Shown here: one piece after another, positions 40,613-49,830 of the stretch | Position numbering within the stretch: position 1 is the stretch's first letter | How the letters are laid out: each line of letters opens with the position of its first letter | Assembly: GCF_000069945.1 (NCBI RefSeq) | Contig: NC_010545.1 | Location: 2,108,001 to 2,172,000, forward strand | Direction: 5' to 3' | Source of the DNA: Corynebacterium urealyticum DSM 7109 | Lineage (GTDB): Bacteria; Actinomycetota; Actinomycetes; Mycobacteriales; Mycobacteriaceae | Length of the DNA stretch: 64,000 bases | Notes under the pieces: generated by a model | What the model was told of the DNA's origin: nothing | The model's database searches: none | Seen by the model: the letters and a program-made list of their open reading frames with translations, nothing else | Program-made: the position numbers and the translations under genes

Positions 40613-43546
40613 CTAAGCCTTCTTGGCCGCTTTCTTCGCGGCCTTCTTCGCGGTCTTCTTGGTGCTACGCTTCGTCGCCTTCTTAGCTGCCTTCTTTGCA
40701 GTCTTCTTCGTGCTCTTACGGGTGGACTTCGCCGGCCCGGCGGCAGCCTTCTCGGCGTCCTTCGCCCGGCGTTCCGAAAGCAGCTCATTGGCCCGCGCGT
40801 CCGTCAGGGTCTCCGGGGTGTCCCCGCGGCGCAGCGACGCATTGGTCGTGCCATCGGTGACATAAGGCCCGAATCGACCCTCCTTAACGGACATCGGCTT
40901 ACCGGAGACGTCGTTGTCCCCCAGACGCTTCAACGGCGGCTTCGCGGCAGCGCGGCCGCGACGCTTCGGCTCCGCGTAGATGCGACGCGCCTCGTCGAGC
41001 GTGATGTTGAACAGCTCCTCCTCGCTGCCCAGGGAGCGCGAGTCCCAGCCCTTCTTCAGGTACGGGCCATAGCGGCCGTTCTGCGCGGTGATGACCTCCC
41101 CGTCGGCGGGGTCCACGCCGACCTCGCGAGGCAGGCTCATCAGCTTCAGCGCATCCTCGAGGGTGACGGTGGCCGGCTCCATGCTGGCGAACAGCGAAGC
41201 CGTCTTCGGCTTCAGGGTCTCCTCGAGGATCTCCTTGATCCGCTTGGCCTTCTTATTCTCGAAGGTCTTGGTCCCGCGCGACAGGGGCTTCTTGCCCTCC
41301 TTCGCGCGCTCGGCGTCCTCCTCATCGCGCTCGGCGAGGAAGACCTTCTCCGCCTTCGCGGTGACCTCGGCCTCCTCGTCCTCGCCCAGCACCTCGGTGA
41401 CGTACGGGCCGAAGCGGCCCTCGCGGGCCACGATCATGCGCCCGTTCTCCGGGTTGCGGCCCAGCTCGCGGCCGGACTGCGGGGTGGCGAAGAGCTTCTC
41501 GGCGACCTCCAGGGTCAGCTCATCCGGGGTCATGGACTCCGGCAGATTCGCGCGCTGCGCTTCCTCCTCGCCCTTATCGTTTTTCACCATGCGCTCGAGG
41601 TACGGACCGTAACGACCAACACGGACGACGATCGGCACGCCGTTGGCGTCGTCGAAAAGGTGCAGGGAGTTCACGCGGCGGGCGTCGATGCTCTCCAGGT
41701 TCTGGGCGACCACATTCTTCAGGCCGTAGTTCTGGGAGCTGGTGCCGCCGCCGAAGTAGAAGCCCTCCAGCCACTTCGTGCGGTCCTCGTTGCCCTCGGC
41801 GATGGCGTCGAGCTGGTCCTCCATCGCGGAGGTGAAATCGTAGTCCACCAGCGCGCCGAAGTTCTGCTCCAGCAGGCCAACGACCGCGAAGGCCACCCAG
41901 CTGGGGACCAACGCATTGCCGCGGGGCAGGACGTAACCACGGTCCTGGATGGTGCGGATGATCGACGCGTAGGTCGACGGGCGCCCGATGCCGAGCTCCT
42001 CCATCTTCCGCACGAGGCTGGCCTCGGTATAACGGGCCGGCGGGGTCGTCGTGTGACCATCGGCGGTGACGTCCTCCGCAGTGAGGAACACGCCCTCGGT
42101 GACCTGCGGGAGGCGCTTCTCCGCGTTATCGGCGACGTCCTTACCTTCCGCGGTGCGGGAGACCTCGACGTAGGCCTTCAAAAAGCCCGGGAAGGTGACG
42201 GTGCGGCCGGTGGCGGTGAACTCCACCTCGGTGCCCGCCTCCGGCTCACCGGAGGTGCCCGCGATGGTGACCTTCATGGAGGTACCGCGGGCGTCGGCCA
42301 TCTGGGAGGCGACGGTGCGCTGCCAGATCAGCTCGTAGAGCTTGAACTCCTCGGCATCCAGCTTCTGAGCCAGCTGGCCTGGGGTCTGGAAACGCTCGCC
42401 AGCTGGGCGGATCGCCTCGTGGGCCTCCTGGGAGTTCTTCACCTTGCGGGTGTACTGGCGCGGGCCATCCGCGACGAACTGCTGGCCGTACAGCTGGGCG
42501 GCCTGCGCGCGGGCGGCGTTGATGCCGGCGGTGGACAGCGTCGTGGAGTCCGTACGCATATAAGTGATGTAGCCGTTTTCGTACAGGCGCTGCGCGATGC
42601 GCATCGTGCGCTCCGAGGTGAAGCGCAGCTTCCGGCCGGCCTCCTGCTGCAGGGTGGAGGTCATAAACGGCGGGTACGGGCGGCGGGTGTAGGGCTTTTC
42701 CTCCACATTTGCGACGTGCAGTTCCTCGCCCTTAATTCCGGACGCCAGCTGCTTCGCACGCTGTTCGTCCAGGACCAGCGGGGCGCCAGACTTGCTGGCC
42801 TTGAGTGTTGCGTCGTCCTTAAAGTCGCGGCCCTGCGCGATGCGCTGGCCTCCCACGGTGGCGAGCTTGGCCTGGAAGGACGCCGGATCGCCGTCCAACC
42901 GGGCGGCGGGATCGATCGTGAGCTCGGCGGTCAGATCCCAGTAGTCGGCGGCGCGGAAAGCCATGCGCTCGCGCTCGCGCTCGACGATCACGCGGGTGGC
43001 GACGGACTGCACACGCCCTGCGGACAGGCGCGGCATGACCTTCTTCCACAGCACCGGGGAGACCTCGTAGCCGTACAGGCGGTCGAGCACACGGCGGGAT
43101 TCCTGAGCATCAACGAGGTTGTAATCCAGCTCGCGGGTATTTTCTACGGCCTCGAGGATCGCGGACTTGGTGATCTCGTGAAAGACCATGCGACGGACCG
43201 GGACCTTGGGCTTCAGGACCTCCAGCAGGTGCCAGGCGATGGCCTCGCCCTCACGGTCGGGGTCTGTTGCGAGCAGCAGCTCGTCGACCTGCTTAAGCTT
43301 GGCGCGCAGGTCGGCGACGCGCTTCTTCTTATCCGGGGAGACCACATAGAGGGCCTCGAAGCCCTTGTCCACGTTCACGCCGAGGCGCGCCCACGGCTCC
43401 TTCTTATACTTCGCCGGAACGTCCGCAGCACCGCGTGGGAGGTCACGAATATGTCCAACTGAAGCCTCGACGATGTAATCGGACCCCAGCATTGGGGCGA
43501 TCTTCTTGGCCTTAGTTGCAGACTCGACAATGACTAAACGCTTCAC
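40613..43546 (-). CDS. topA: DNA topoisomerase I
   Basis: A 977-aa type IA enzyme. The Toprim domain starts VIVESATKAKKI and has ATDPDREGEAIAWHLLE. The catalytic Tyr is in GYITYMRTDSTTLS. The C-terminal repeats are of the actinobacterial type (GRYGPYLERMVK, GRFGPYVTEVLG and similar) without zinc fingers, ending in a Lys/Ala tail (KKTAKKAAKKATKRSTKKTA). It relaxes negative supercoils. GTG start at 43546 with GGAGG upstream. Confidence 0.98.
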   Translation of the reverse strand: MKRLVIVESATKAKKIAPMLGSDYIVEASVGHIRDLPRGAADVPAKYKKEPWARLGVNVDKGFEALYVVSPDKKKRVADLRAKLKQVDELLLATDPDREGEAIAWHLLEVLKPKVPVRRMVFHEITKSAILEAVENTRELDYNLVDAQESRRVLDRLYGYEVSPVLWKKVMPRLSAGRVQSVATRVIVERERERMAFRAADYWDLTAELTIDPAARLDGDPASFQAKLATVGGQRIAQGRDFKDDATLKASKSGAPLVLDEQRAKQLASGIKGEELHVANVEEKPYTRRPYPPFMTSTLQQEAGRKLRFTSERTMRIAQRLYENGYITYMRTDSTTLSTAGINAARAQAAQLYGQQFVADGPRQYTRKVKNSQEAHEAIRPAGERFQTPGQLAQKLDAEEFKLYELIWQRTVASQMADARGTSMKVTIAGTSGEPEAGTEVEFTATGRTVTFPGFLKAYVEVSRTAEGKDVADNAEKRLPQVTEGVFLTAEDVTADGHTTTPPARYTEASLVRKMEELGIGRPSTYASIIRTIQDRGYVLPRGNALVPSWVAFAVVGLLEQNFGALVDYDFTSAMEDQLDAIAEGNEDRTKWLEGFYFGGGTSSQNYGLKNVVAQNLESIDARRVNSLHLFDDANGVPIVVRVGRYGPYLERMVKNDKGEEEAQRANLPESMTPDELTLEVAEKLFATPQSGRELGRNPENGRMIVAREGRFGPYVTEVLGEDEEAEVTAKAEKVFLAERDEEDAERAKEGKKPLSRGTKTFENKKAKRIKEILEETLKPKTASLFASMEPATVTLEDALKLMSLPREVGVDPADGEVITAQNGRYGPYLKKGWDSRSLGSEEELFNITLDEARRIYAEPKRRGRAAAKPPLKRLGDNDVSGKPMSVKEGRFGPYVTDGTTNASLRRGDTPETLTDARANELLSERRAKDAEKAAAGPAKSTRKSTKKTAKKAAKKATKRSTKKTAKKAAKKAAKKA

Positions 43547-43745
43547 GTGACCTCCGCATGGATTTGCTCCTTAGATTGCCACAATAGGCAAGTGATACCT
43601 GCTTAGTGGAAATCGGGCGGTGTGTTATCCCCACCTTTTAGGCAGTTCCCCACCCCTGTTGCAACCCCACCGGATGGTGCGGCAAGCCCGAGACAGGTTC
43701 TTGCTGCCGTTGGGGACTGAGGTTAGCGGTTGGTGCAGACACGGG
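43547..43745. promoter_or_regulatory. topA upstream region
   Basis: Holds the topA ribosome binding site and a possible minus-strand -10 TATTGT (43581-43586). No other gene is visible up to the csp terminator. Confidence 0.4.
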
Positions 43746-43747
43746 GG

Positions 43748-43785
43748 TGGAGAAAAGCAAAAGGGACGGTGGAAACCACCGCCCC
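43748..43785 (-). terminator. csp terminator
   Basis: GGGACGGTGG / CCACCGCCCC hairpin (63-72 and 76-85 of the 43700 block), followed on the minus strand by TTTTGCTTTT. Confidence 0.8.
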
Positions 43786-43850
43786 GGGGCGTTTGCTCTT
43801 CGCTGTGCCTACTGCCTAGTTGGCAGCCGGCTGCAGCTCATACTCGCTGC

Positions 43851-44054
43851 TTACAGCGGCTGAACGTTCTGAGCCTGCGGGCCCTTCGCGCCTTCGCCGA
43901 CCTCGAACTCGACCTTCTGATCCTCCTCGAGAGTGCGGAAGCCGCTGCTCTGGATTTCGGAGTAGTGGACGAAAAGGTCCGCGGAGCCATCTTCTGGGGC
44001 AATGAATCCATAGCCCTTCTCCGCGTTAAACCACTTCACAGTTCCCTGCGCCAT
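43851..44054 (-). CDS. cspA: Cold-shock protein (CspA type)
   Basis: 67 aa from ATG 44054 ([20 protein letters not shown]). RNP1 KGYGFI and RNP2 DLFVHY are intact. It is a single-stranded nucleic acid chaperone. The spacing to the next gene leaves about 200 bases of leader, as is common for csp genes. It is placed as in M. tuberculosis, between topA and the helicase. Confidence 0.95.
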   Translation of the reverse strand: MAQGTVKWFNAEKGYGFIAPEDGSADLFVHYSEIQSSGFRTLEEDQKVEFEVGEGAKGPQAQNVQPL

Positions 44055-44267
44055 TTTCAAACAACCTATCTTTCTTGGCGTACCAGCCCCGCCAACTTTC
44101 GGCGGAGCAGGGCCTTCACCGCCACATCAACGGTTGACACCGCGCATGGGATTGGGACCACACACCAGTGTGCCATGTTTCTTTCGCCACCGATAGGGGT
44201 TAAAGATGAACAATCGGTCGAACGCTTAATGCAGCACTCCCGCAGACTCCGTGTCTGGCGGTCGGGC

Positions 44268-44273
44268 TAGACT
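44268..44273 (+). promoter_or_regulatory. Candidate -10 of the helicase gene
   Basis: TAGACT ends 9 bases before the ATG at 44283; no Shine-Dalgarno sequence. Confidence 0.45.
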
Positions 44274-44282
44274 GCCCTCATC

Positions 44283-46721
44283 ATGGCTGAGCAGTCCACC
44301 ACCCCCACCTCCGGCGCAGGCAGCGCGCCCACTTCACCCGGCGCGGGCAGTGCACCGAATTCACTCGGCGCCGAACTCATCGAGGACCTGCGCACGGCCA
44401 TGCCGAACTCCACCGTCACGCATATCCGCCACGTCCCGGCGCGCCTGTCCACCCCCGCGGACTGGCCCGAATGGATGCTCCCCTCGCTTAAGCAGACGCT
44501 GCGCCGAGGCGGCGTCCTAAAACCCTGGTCCCACCAGGCCGAAACTGCTCAGCATGCGTGGGAGGGTAGGGACGTCATCGTCGCGACCGGGACCGCATCC
44601 GGAAAGTCGCTGGGCTACCAGCTGCCGATCCTCACCGCGCTGGCCGAGGACCCGACCGCCACTGCGGTGTACCTGGCCCCGACGAAGGCACTGGCGCAGG
44701 ACCAGATGCAGTCCCTGGCCCGGCTGTGCGCTGCCACCCCGGAGCTCGCGGACGTCATGGTCGCCACCTACGACGGTGACACCCCGCCCGAGGCCCGGCG
44801 CGCGATCCGGGAGCAGGCACGGATCATCGTGACGAACCCAGATATGCTGCACGCCTCGATTCTCGGCAATCCGAAGCGGTGGACGCGGCTACTGAAAACC
44901 CTGCGCTACCTGGTGGTTGACGAGTGCCATGTCTACCGCGGGGTGTTCGGCGCGCACGTGGCGATGGTGCTGCGACGGCTGCTGCGGCTCGTTCCGGGGG
45001 CTGGTTCGGTCGCTGGTCCATCGTCGGTAGCGAGCGCAGAATGTGGGACGTCAGGACCCACCGTGATCATGGCCTCCGCGACCAGTGTGGATCCCGCGGC
45101 GCATGCGCGTCGGCTGACCGGGCGGGCGGAGGTCACGGCGGTAACGGATGACGGCTCGCCGGCGGGTGAGCGCACGATCGCGTTGTGGGAACCCGGATTC
45201 CTGGAGGGTGTGGAGGGCGAGCACGGCGCGCCGGTGCGGCGCAGCGCCAACTCAGAAGCCGCGGAGGTCATGGCCCGGGTCATCGCAGCAGGTGCGCGGA
45301 CCTTGAGCTTCGTGCGTTCCCGGCGCGGGGCGGAGATCGTGGCCCTGGCTGCCGCGGAGGAGCTCGGCGGGATGGGCCGGGCGGAGGATGCTGCGCGGGT
45401 GGCCGCCTACCGGGCCGGATACACCCCAGAGGACCGCCGCTACCTGGAAAAGGCCCTGGATGAAGGCGAGCTGCTGGGGGTAGCCGCAACCAACGCACTG
45501 GAGCTCGGAATCGACGTGGGCGGGTTGGATGCCGTCGTCGCCGCCGGATTCCCCGGCACCATCGCGAGCTTCCGGCAGCAGGCTGGGCGCGCGGGGCGGC
45601 GCGGGCAGGGGGCACTGGTGGTGCTGGTTGGGGCGGACGACCCGATGGATACTTACCTCATCCACCACCCGTCGGATCTGCTGGACCGGGAGGTGGAGAA
45701 TACGGTCTTCGACCCGCACAATCCTTATGTTCTGGCTGATCACCTGGTGTGCGCGGCTGCGGAGCGCGCGCTGAGCGATGCGGAGATCGCGGCCTGGCAC
45801 GGCGAAGCGGTGGCTGATCACCTGATCTCCCGCGGGGTGCTGCGGCGGCGGCCGCACGGGGTATTCGCGGACCTGCAGGCAGCGGAGCAGATCCACGCGC
45901 AGGTGTCGATCCGCGGCGGGGCGGCAGGTCAGGTGGCGATCGTGGAGTCGGAGTCGGGGCGCATGCTCGGCACGGTGGATGAGGCCCGCGCAGTGTCGGA
46001 TGTCCACCCTGGCGCGGTCTATGTGCACCAGGGGGAGACCTACCTGGTGGATGACCTGGATCTTTCCGCGGGCGTGGCGTGGCTGCATCAAGCGAGCCCG
46101 GAGTACAGCACGCGGGTGAAGCGGGATACGGATATCCAGATTCTGCGCACCCGGGGCACCCGCCAGCTGGCGGACGGTGTGTGGTTGGCGGACCTGAATG
46201 TGGAGGTCTCGCACACCGTGACTGGTTTTACCAAGCGGCTGCCGGGCGGGGAAATCATCGATAACGTGCCGCTGGACTACCCGCCGGAGCGGCTGCGCAC
46301 GCGGGCGGTGGCATACACGGTCGCGCCTGATGTGCTGCTTGACCTGGGACTTCCGGAGCCGACATGGCCAGGGACCTTGCATGCGGCGGAGCATGCGGCG
46401 ATCGGTTTGTTGCCGCTGATCGCAACGTGCGACCGGTGGGATATCGGTGGGGTGTCGATCGTGCAGCACCCGGATACGGGGTTGCCCACGGTGTTCGTGT
46501 ACGACGGCTATACCGGCGGGGCGGGGTTCGCGGAGAAGGGCTTCGCAGATTTTGGCCGGTGGATGGCTGCGACCGCGGAGGCCGTGGGGGCGTGCGAGTG
46601 CGAGTCCGGATGCCCGTCGTGCGTGCAGTCCCCGAAGTGTGGCAATGGCAATGACCCGCTGTTCAAAACGGGCGCACTGGAGCTGCTGCGCTTCCTGGCC
46701 GCCGCGACGGCGCAGGACTAG
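44283..46721 (+). CDS. DEAD/DEAH-box helicase with DUF1998 (MrfA-like)
   Basis: An 812-aa superfamily 2 helicase, the counterpart of Rv3649. A repeat-like N terminus (GAGSAPTSPGAGSAPNSLG) precedes Walker A VATGTASGKSLGYQ, YLAPTKALAQDQ, the DECH box VVDECHVYRG, MASATSVDP and motif VI FRQQAGRAGRRGQGA. The C-terminal four-cysteine zinc site is CECESGCPSCVQSPKC. The B. subtilis relative MrfA acts in mitomycin C damage repair, so a DNA repair role is likely. It probably starts leaderless. Confidence 0.93.
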   Translation: MAEQSTTPTSGAGSAPTSPGAGSAPNSLGAELIEDLRTAMPNSTVTHIRHVPARLSTPADWPEWMLPSLKQTLRRGGVLKPWSHQAETAQHAWEGRDVIVATGTASGKSLGYQLPILTALAEDPTATAVYLAPTKALAQDQMQSLARLCAATPELADVMVATYDGDTPPEARRAIREQARIIVTNPDMLHASILGNPKRWTRLLKTLRYLVVDECHVYRGVFGAHVAMVLRRLLRLVPGAGSVAGPSSVASAECGTSGPTVIMASATSVDPAAHARRLTGRAEVTAVTDDGSPAGERTIALWEPGFLEGVEGEHGAPVRRSANSEAAEVMARVIAAGARTLSFVRSRRGAEIVALAAAEELGGMGRAEDAARVAAYRAGYTPEDRRYLEKALDEGELLGVAATNALELGIDVGGLDAVVAAGFPGTIASFRQQAGRAGRRGQGALVVLVGADDPMDTYLIHHPSDLLDREVENTVFDPHNPYVLADHLVCAAAERALSDAEIAAWHGEAVADHLISRGVLRRRPHGVFADLQAAEQIHAQVSIRGGAAGQVAIVESESGRMLGTVDEARAVSDVHPGAVYVHQGETYLVDDLDLSAGVAWLHQASPEYSTRVKRDTDIQILRTRGTRQLADGVWLADLNVEVSHTVTGFTKRLPGGEIIDNVPLDYPPERLRTRAVAYTVAPDVLLDLGLPEPTWPGTLHAAEHAAIGLLPLIATCDRWDIGGVSIVQHPDTGLPTVFVYDGYTGGAGFAEKGFADFGRWMAATAEAVGACECESGCPSCVQSPKCGNGNDPLFKTGALELLRFLAAATAQD

Positions 46722-46779
46722 CGGGGCGGGACTAGCGGCGCAGGACTAGCGGGGCGGGGACTAGCGGTGCGGGACTAGC
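46709..46779 (+). repeat. Five tandem 14-15 bp repeats spanning the helicase stop
   Basis: Units GGCGCAGGACTAGC, GGGGCGGGACTAGC, GGCGCAGGACTAGC, GGGGCGGGGACTAGC and GGTGCGGGACTAGC. The first contains the in-frame TAG stop. Copy-number change would leave the helicase C terminus unaltered. Confidence 0.9.
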
Positions 46780-47142
46780 CGGCGCGCTGAACGCCCCATC
46801 GATACGTTTTGCAGAGTTTGATGCCGTTTTTCACCCGATTTCCGGCATCAAACTCTGCAAAACACGCTGAGGGAAGCCGGGGAGAAGCCGCAGACAGGCC
46901 TAGCGGGACGGCGCGGCCTACGCCAATCCCCACAACTCCCTCTGCGACCTGCCCAGCGCCCACGATGCACGGCGCCAGCGCTCCAGACCAGAGCGCGAGG
47001 GCGCAATGCAATGGCACAGCGCGAAACCACCGGACATCGCGAACCTTTCAGCGAAACCGGCGAAGCAGACAAACCGGGGCAGCTACTGTGATGATCACCA
47101 AGTATTTTTGCTCCCGAAGCTAATGACCTGGAAGGAACGCCG
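46780..47142. other. Intergenic region before the lipase
   Basis: Contains hairpin repeat copy 1 (46806-46863), then about 240 bases with no recognisable gene, and near the end the palindrome GTGAT-G-ATCAC and GAAGGA before the lipase ATG. No conventional promoter can be assigned with confidence. Confidence 0.5.
46806..46863. repeat. Long hairpin repeat, copy 1
   Basis: Arms of 21 bp (46806-46826 and 46843-46863) are perfectly complementary around a 16-base loop. The core reads TTTTGCAGAGTTTGATGCC. A second copy lies on the other side of the lipase. Confidence 0.93.
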
Positions 47143-48606
47143 ATGCCCGCCTTTCCTCGCTCACTGAGCACTCGCACCCGCCGAACCACCGCCGCGCTGA
47201 GCGCCGCAACCCTGGCATTCGGGGTTCTTGCCGCGGGGAGCGGGGCCGCCTCCGCTGCCCCTGGCTCCTCCACTGGCGGGGCCGGGAATCCCAACGCGGG
47301 CTCCTCTCAGGTCTTCGGCTCCATCGCGGACACCACCCCGCGCCCGCTGGTCAACCTCGGCGATCCAATGCGCGACCCAGCCCCGTACACCAAGCCCACT
47401 GCGGATTCCGGCCTCACGTGGAGCTCGGTCCCGGCAACCCCGGGCGAGCACATCGCGCAGGTCCCGCTTGACGAGTCCCTGCGCCTGGCCAACGCGGGCG
47501 CCCAGTACCGCGTCGCCCACTCCACCACTGACCAGCACGGAAAGGTCGTGGCCTCCACGGGGGCGATCTTCCTCCCCAAGGGCACCCCGCCCGAGGGCGG
47601 CTGGCCGGTACTCGCCTGGGCCCACGGCACGGTGGGGATGGACGACGTCTGCGCACCCAGCATCAACGACCGCGGCGAGCGCGATAGCGCGTACCTCAAT
47701 CACTGGCTTTCCCAGGGCTATGCCATCGTCGCCACGGACTACGCGGGTCTCGGCACCCCGGGACTCATGAGCTACCTCAACTCGCAGGCCACCGCGGATT
47801 CCGTCGTTGACTCCGTGATCGCCGCCCACAAGGCCGATCTTTCTGAAGCGCTGCCTACAGAGAACAAGGGCCAACCCGTGCTCTCCAAGAAGTGGGCCGT
47901 CATCGGCCAGTCCCAGGGCGGTGGCGCGGCACTGAACGTGGCACACGGTGCGACGTCCCGCTCCCAGCCAGCGGGCCTGGACTTCCGGGGCGCCGTCGCC
48001 ACCGGCGCGCCCGCTTATATCGAGGAGATCGTGCTCGCCGGCGGCCCGACCTTCCCGGCTATCCCGCTGCCAGCGGGCCTGAACAGCTACGCGCTGTACA
48101 TTCTCGCCGGATTCCGCGAGGCCAACCCCGATATCGACGTCGACTCCGCGCTGACCGAGGAGGGCCGCAAGATGGTCGACGCCTCCCTGAAGAGCTGCCT
48201 CTCCGAGACCGCCGACGCCGTCCGCGGCACCAACCTCGCCCGAGCCTTCAAGAAGCCGTTGCGGGCCGTCCCTGGCCTACCGGAGGCACTGCGGAAGTAC
48301 ATGGCAACCCCGACCACCGGCTACGACCGGCCGGTCTTCCTCGGCCACGGCCTGGCGGACATGGACGTCCCCACCCCGATCGGGCTCTCCCTGAACACAG
48401 AAATGTGGCTCAAGCAGTTCTCCGGCAGCCCCCGCAATGCGCGCGTGGAGGTCCGCTGGTACCCGACGGACCACGGTGGCACGGTGCCGGCGTCCCAGGT
48501 TCACTCCACCCCGTTCCTGAAGTCCATCTTCGACGACGACGCCGCTGCCGGCCCCGTCGGCTCGCTCGGTTCCGCAGAGCCGTCGGGCACCCCCGCGAAG
48601 TCCTAG
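47143..48606 (+). CDS. Secreted lipase (LIP family triacylglycerol lipase)
   Basis: A 487-aa protein. The signal peptide ends near ASAAPG (about residue 38). The alpha/beta-hydrolase core has WAHGTVGMDDVCAPS (oxyanion region), WAVIGQSQGGGAALNVAH (nucleophile Ser), FLGHGLADMDVPTPIG (Asp) and YPTDHGGTVPAS (His), so the triad is complete. This is the secretory lipase family common in lipid-requiring corynebacteria, releasing fatty acids from triglycerides. GAAGGA lies upstream of the ATG. Two copies of a long hairpin repeat flank the gene. Confidence 0.93.
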   Translation: MPAFPRSLSTRTRRTTAALSAATLAFGVLAAGSGAASAAPGSSTGGAGNPNAGSSQVFGSIADTTPRPLVNLGDPMRDPAPYTKPTADSGLTWSSVPATPGEHIAQVPLDESLRLANAGAQYRVAHSTTDQHGKVVASTGAIFLPKGTPPEGGWPVLAWAHGTVGMDDVCAPSINDRGERDSAYLNHWLSQGYAIVATDYAGLGTPGLMSYLNSQATADSVVDSVIAAHKADLSEALPTENKGQPVLSKKWAVIGQSQGGGAALNVAHGATSRSQPAGLDFRGAVATGAPAYIEEIVLAGGPTFPAIPLPAGLNSYALYILAGFREANPDIDVDSALTEEGRKMVDASLKSCLSETADAVRGTNLARAFKKPLRAVPGLPEALRKYMATPTTGYDRPVFLGHGLADMDVPTPIGLSLNTEMWLKQFSGSPRNARVEVRWYPTDHGGTVPASQVHSTPFLKSIFDDDAAAGPVGSLGSAEPSGTPAKS

Positions 48607-48638
48607 GCCGTAGCGCCGGCGCCCCGCCGCATCGATGC

Positions 48639-48696
48639 GTTTTGCAGAGTTTAATGCCGCTTTTCAGCCAATTTCCGGCATCAAACTCTGCAAAAC
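48639..48696. repeat. Long hairpin repeat, copy 2
   Basis: Same element as at 46806-46863: arms 48639-48659 and 48676-48696 with a 16-base loop. One arm base differs (TTTAATGCC instead of TTTGATGCC). Homology continues slightly outside the arms (ATCGATGCG before, ACACTGAGG after). Same orientation as copy 1. Confidence 0.93.
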
Positions 48697-48799
48697 ACAC
48701 TGAGGGGCGGTGCCCTTGGGGCCCCACGGGGCGCGGGGTTCCCGCGAGGGGCGTCGCGAGGATGTTGGGGGCGCGAGGTTCCCGCGGCCCCCACGAGGC

Positions 48800-49105
48800 T
48801 CACATCGGGCCTGCCACCGCCGAGGCGTGCCGCCCCTTCACTGAAACTTCCACGCCCACGGTGTCCGGCCCCTCCGGCCCCACCTGACAGCCCACCAGCT
48901 CCGCGGCATTCGCCTGCGCGAAGATCTCAGCAATCCCGCAAGCATCCGCGTCGCCGGCCACGTGCGCCTGCGCAGCAGACAGCGCCACCAAGTCGGCGGC
49001 CACCACCGCCCGCTGGTGCGCGTCTATCTGCCCGAATCCCAGCACGATCACCCCGCACAGGGCGATGAGCCCCAGGACGGAGCTAACTCCCGCTGCTGTC
49101 GGCAT
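48800..49105 (-). CDS. TadE-like pseudopilin (Rv3654c type)
   Basis: A 101-aa protein with an N-terminal hydrophobic helix (GVSSVLGLIALCGVIVLGFG), then QIDAHQRAVVAADLVALSAA, typical of the helicase/secretion-neighbourhood TadE-like family. Two Cys in the exported part (DACGIAE, VGCQVG) could pair. GGAGGAG lies 5 bases before the ATG. It overlaps the upstream tadE-like gene by 23 bases. Last gene of the tad operon. Confidence 0.82.
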   Translation of the reverse strand: MPTAAGVSSVLGLIALCGVIVLGFGQIDAHQRAVVAADLVALSAAQAHVAGDADACGIAEIFAQANAAELVGCQVGPEGPDTVGVEVSVKGRHASAVAGPM

Positions 49106-49403
49106 CAGGCTCCTCCAGGATCGATTCCTCCACGGTGACGTCGAACAGCGGGGCCTGCTTTGTCAGCCGCACCGTCACCTTGGACCACGGTGTTTCCCCC
49201 ACGGGCGAGCGCGTGATCTCCACCGTCTCCCCCTCGCGGCCGGTGAGTTCGCCATCGTCCACCCCGAGGGCCGCCATGCGCGCAACATCCCGGGCGCTCG
49301 AGTGCGCCGCCATGCTGGTCGCTAGCGTGCTGAGCCCCGCGACCAGCAGGCCGACGGTCACGGCGATGGCGGTCAACACGGATGCCCCCTCCACCGTGTT
49401 CAT
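49083..49403 (-). CDS. TadE-family minor pilin (Rv3655c type)
   Basis: A 106-aa protein. It starts MNTVEGASVLTAIAVTVGLL, a short leader with a Glu followed by a transmembrane helix, as in TadE proteins. The exported domain ends EEPDADSSGS. It starts immediately after the upstream pilin stop codon (TAG-ATG), implying coupled translation. Confidence 0.82.
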   Translation of the reverse strand: MNTVEGASVLTAIAVTVGLLVAGLSTLATSMAAHSSARDVARMAALGVDDGELTGREGETVEITRSPVGETPWSKVTVRLTKQAPLFDVTVEESILEEPDADSSGS

Positions 49404-49679
49404 CTACTTACCTTCGCTTAGGGCCCGCTCGAAGATGCCGCTGAGCGCGCTCTCCACTGCATCCGACGTCACCACCGTGTACAGCAGCGCTCCGAGCGCC
49501 GCGGCAGCCACGCACCCCAGCGCGTATTCAATCGTGCTCATCCCAGACTCGTCCTCGTACTGCGCCCTCGCAGCACCCCGAATCCACAGCTCCACGCGCT
49601 GAAACGCACTCAGCCCGCTGGACGTCTCCGCAACCACGATCTCCGGTTGCGCGGCATTGTTCTTGGTGTTCATGGTCAT
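49404..49679 (-). CDS. Flp-like prepilin (DUF4244, Rv3656c type)
   Basis: A 91-aa protein. A 40-residue hydrophilic leader ends in DESG, followed by MSTIEYALGCVAAAALGALL, matching the prepilin cleavage pattern G|x4-E-Y of Flp/type IVb pilins. It is likely the major pilin. No prepilin peptidase gene is in the window. AAAGGGAAAG precedes the ATG. Confidence 0.85.
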   Translation of the reverse strand: MTMNTKNNAAQPEIVVAETSSGLSAFQRVELWIRGAARAQYEDESGMSTIEYALGCVAAAALGALLYTVVTSDAVESALSGIFERALSEGK

Positions 49680-49830
49680 TGTTCTTTCCCTTTCGGTGTC
49701 ATTTCCTCGGTGTATTTTCTTTGGCGTTCTTGTGTCGCGTTGTGCGTATGCCTATTTCCCTCATGCCTTCATGCTTTGCCCTCGTTTTGATCCCCCTCCT
49801 TTTTTGTTTTCGACGTCGCCCCCGCCGGCC

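Noticed and set aside
46709-46779. CRISPR array
   Set aside because: Units are 14-15 bp in direct contact without spacers and no cas genes are present anywhere in the window.
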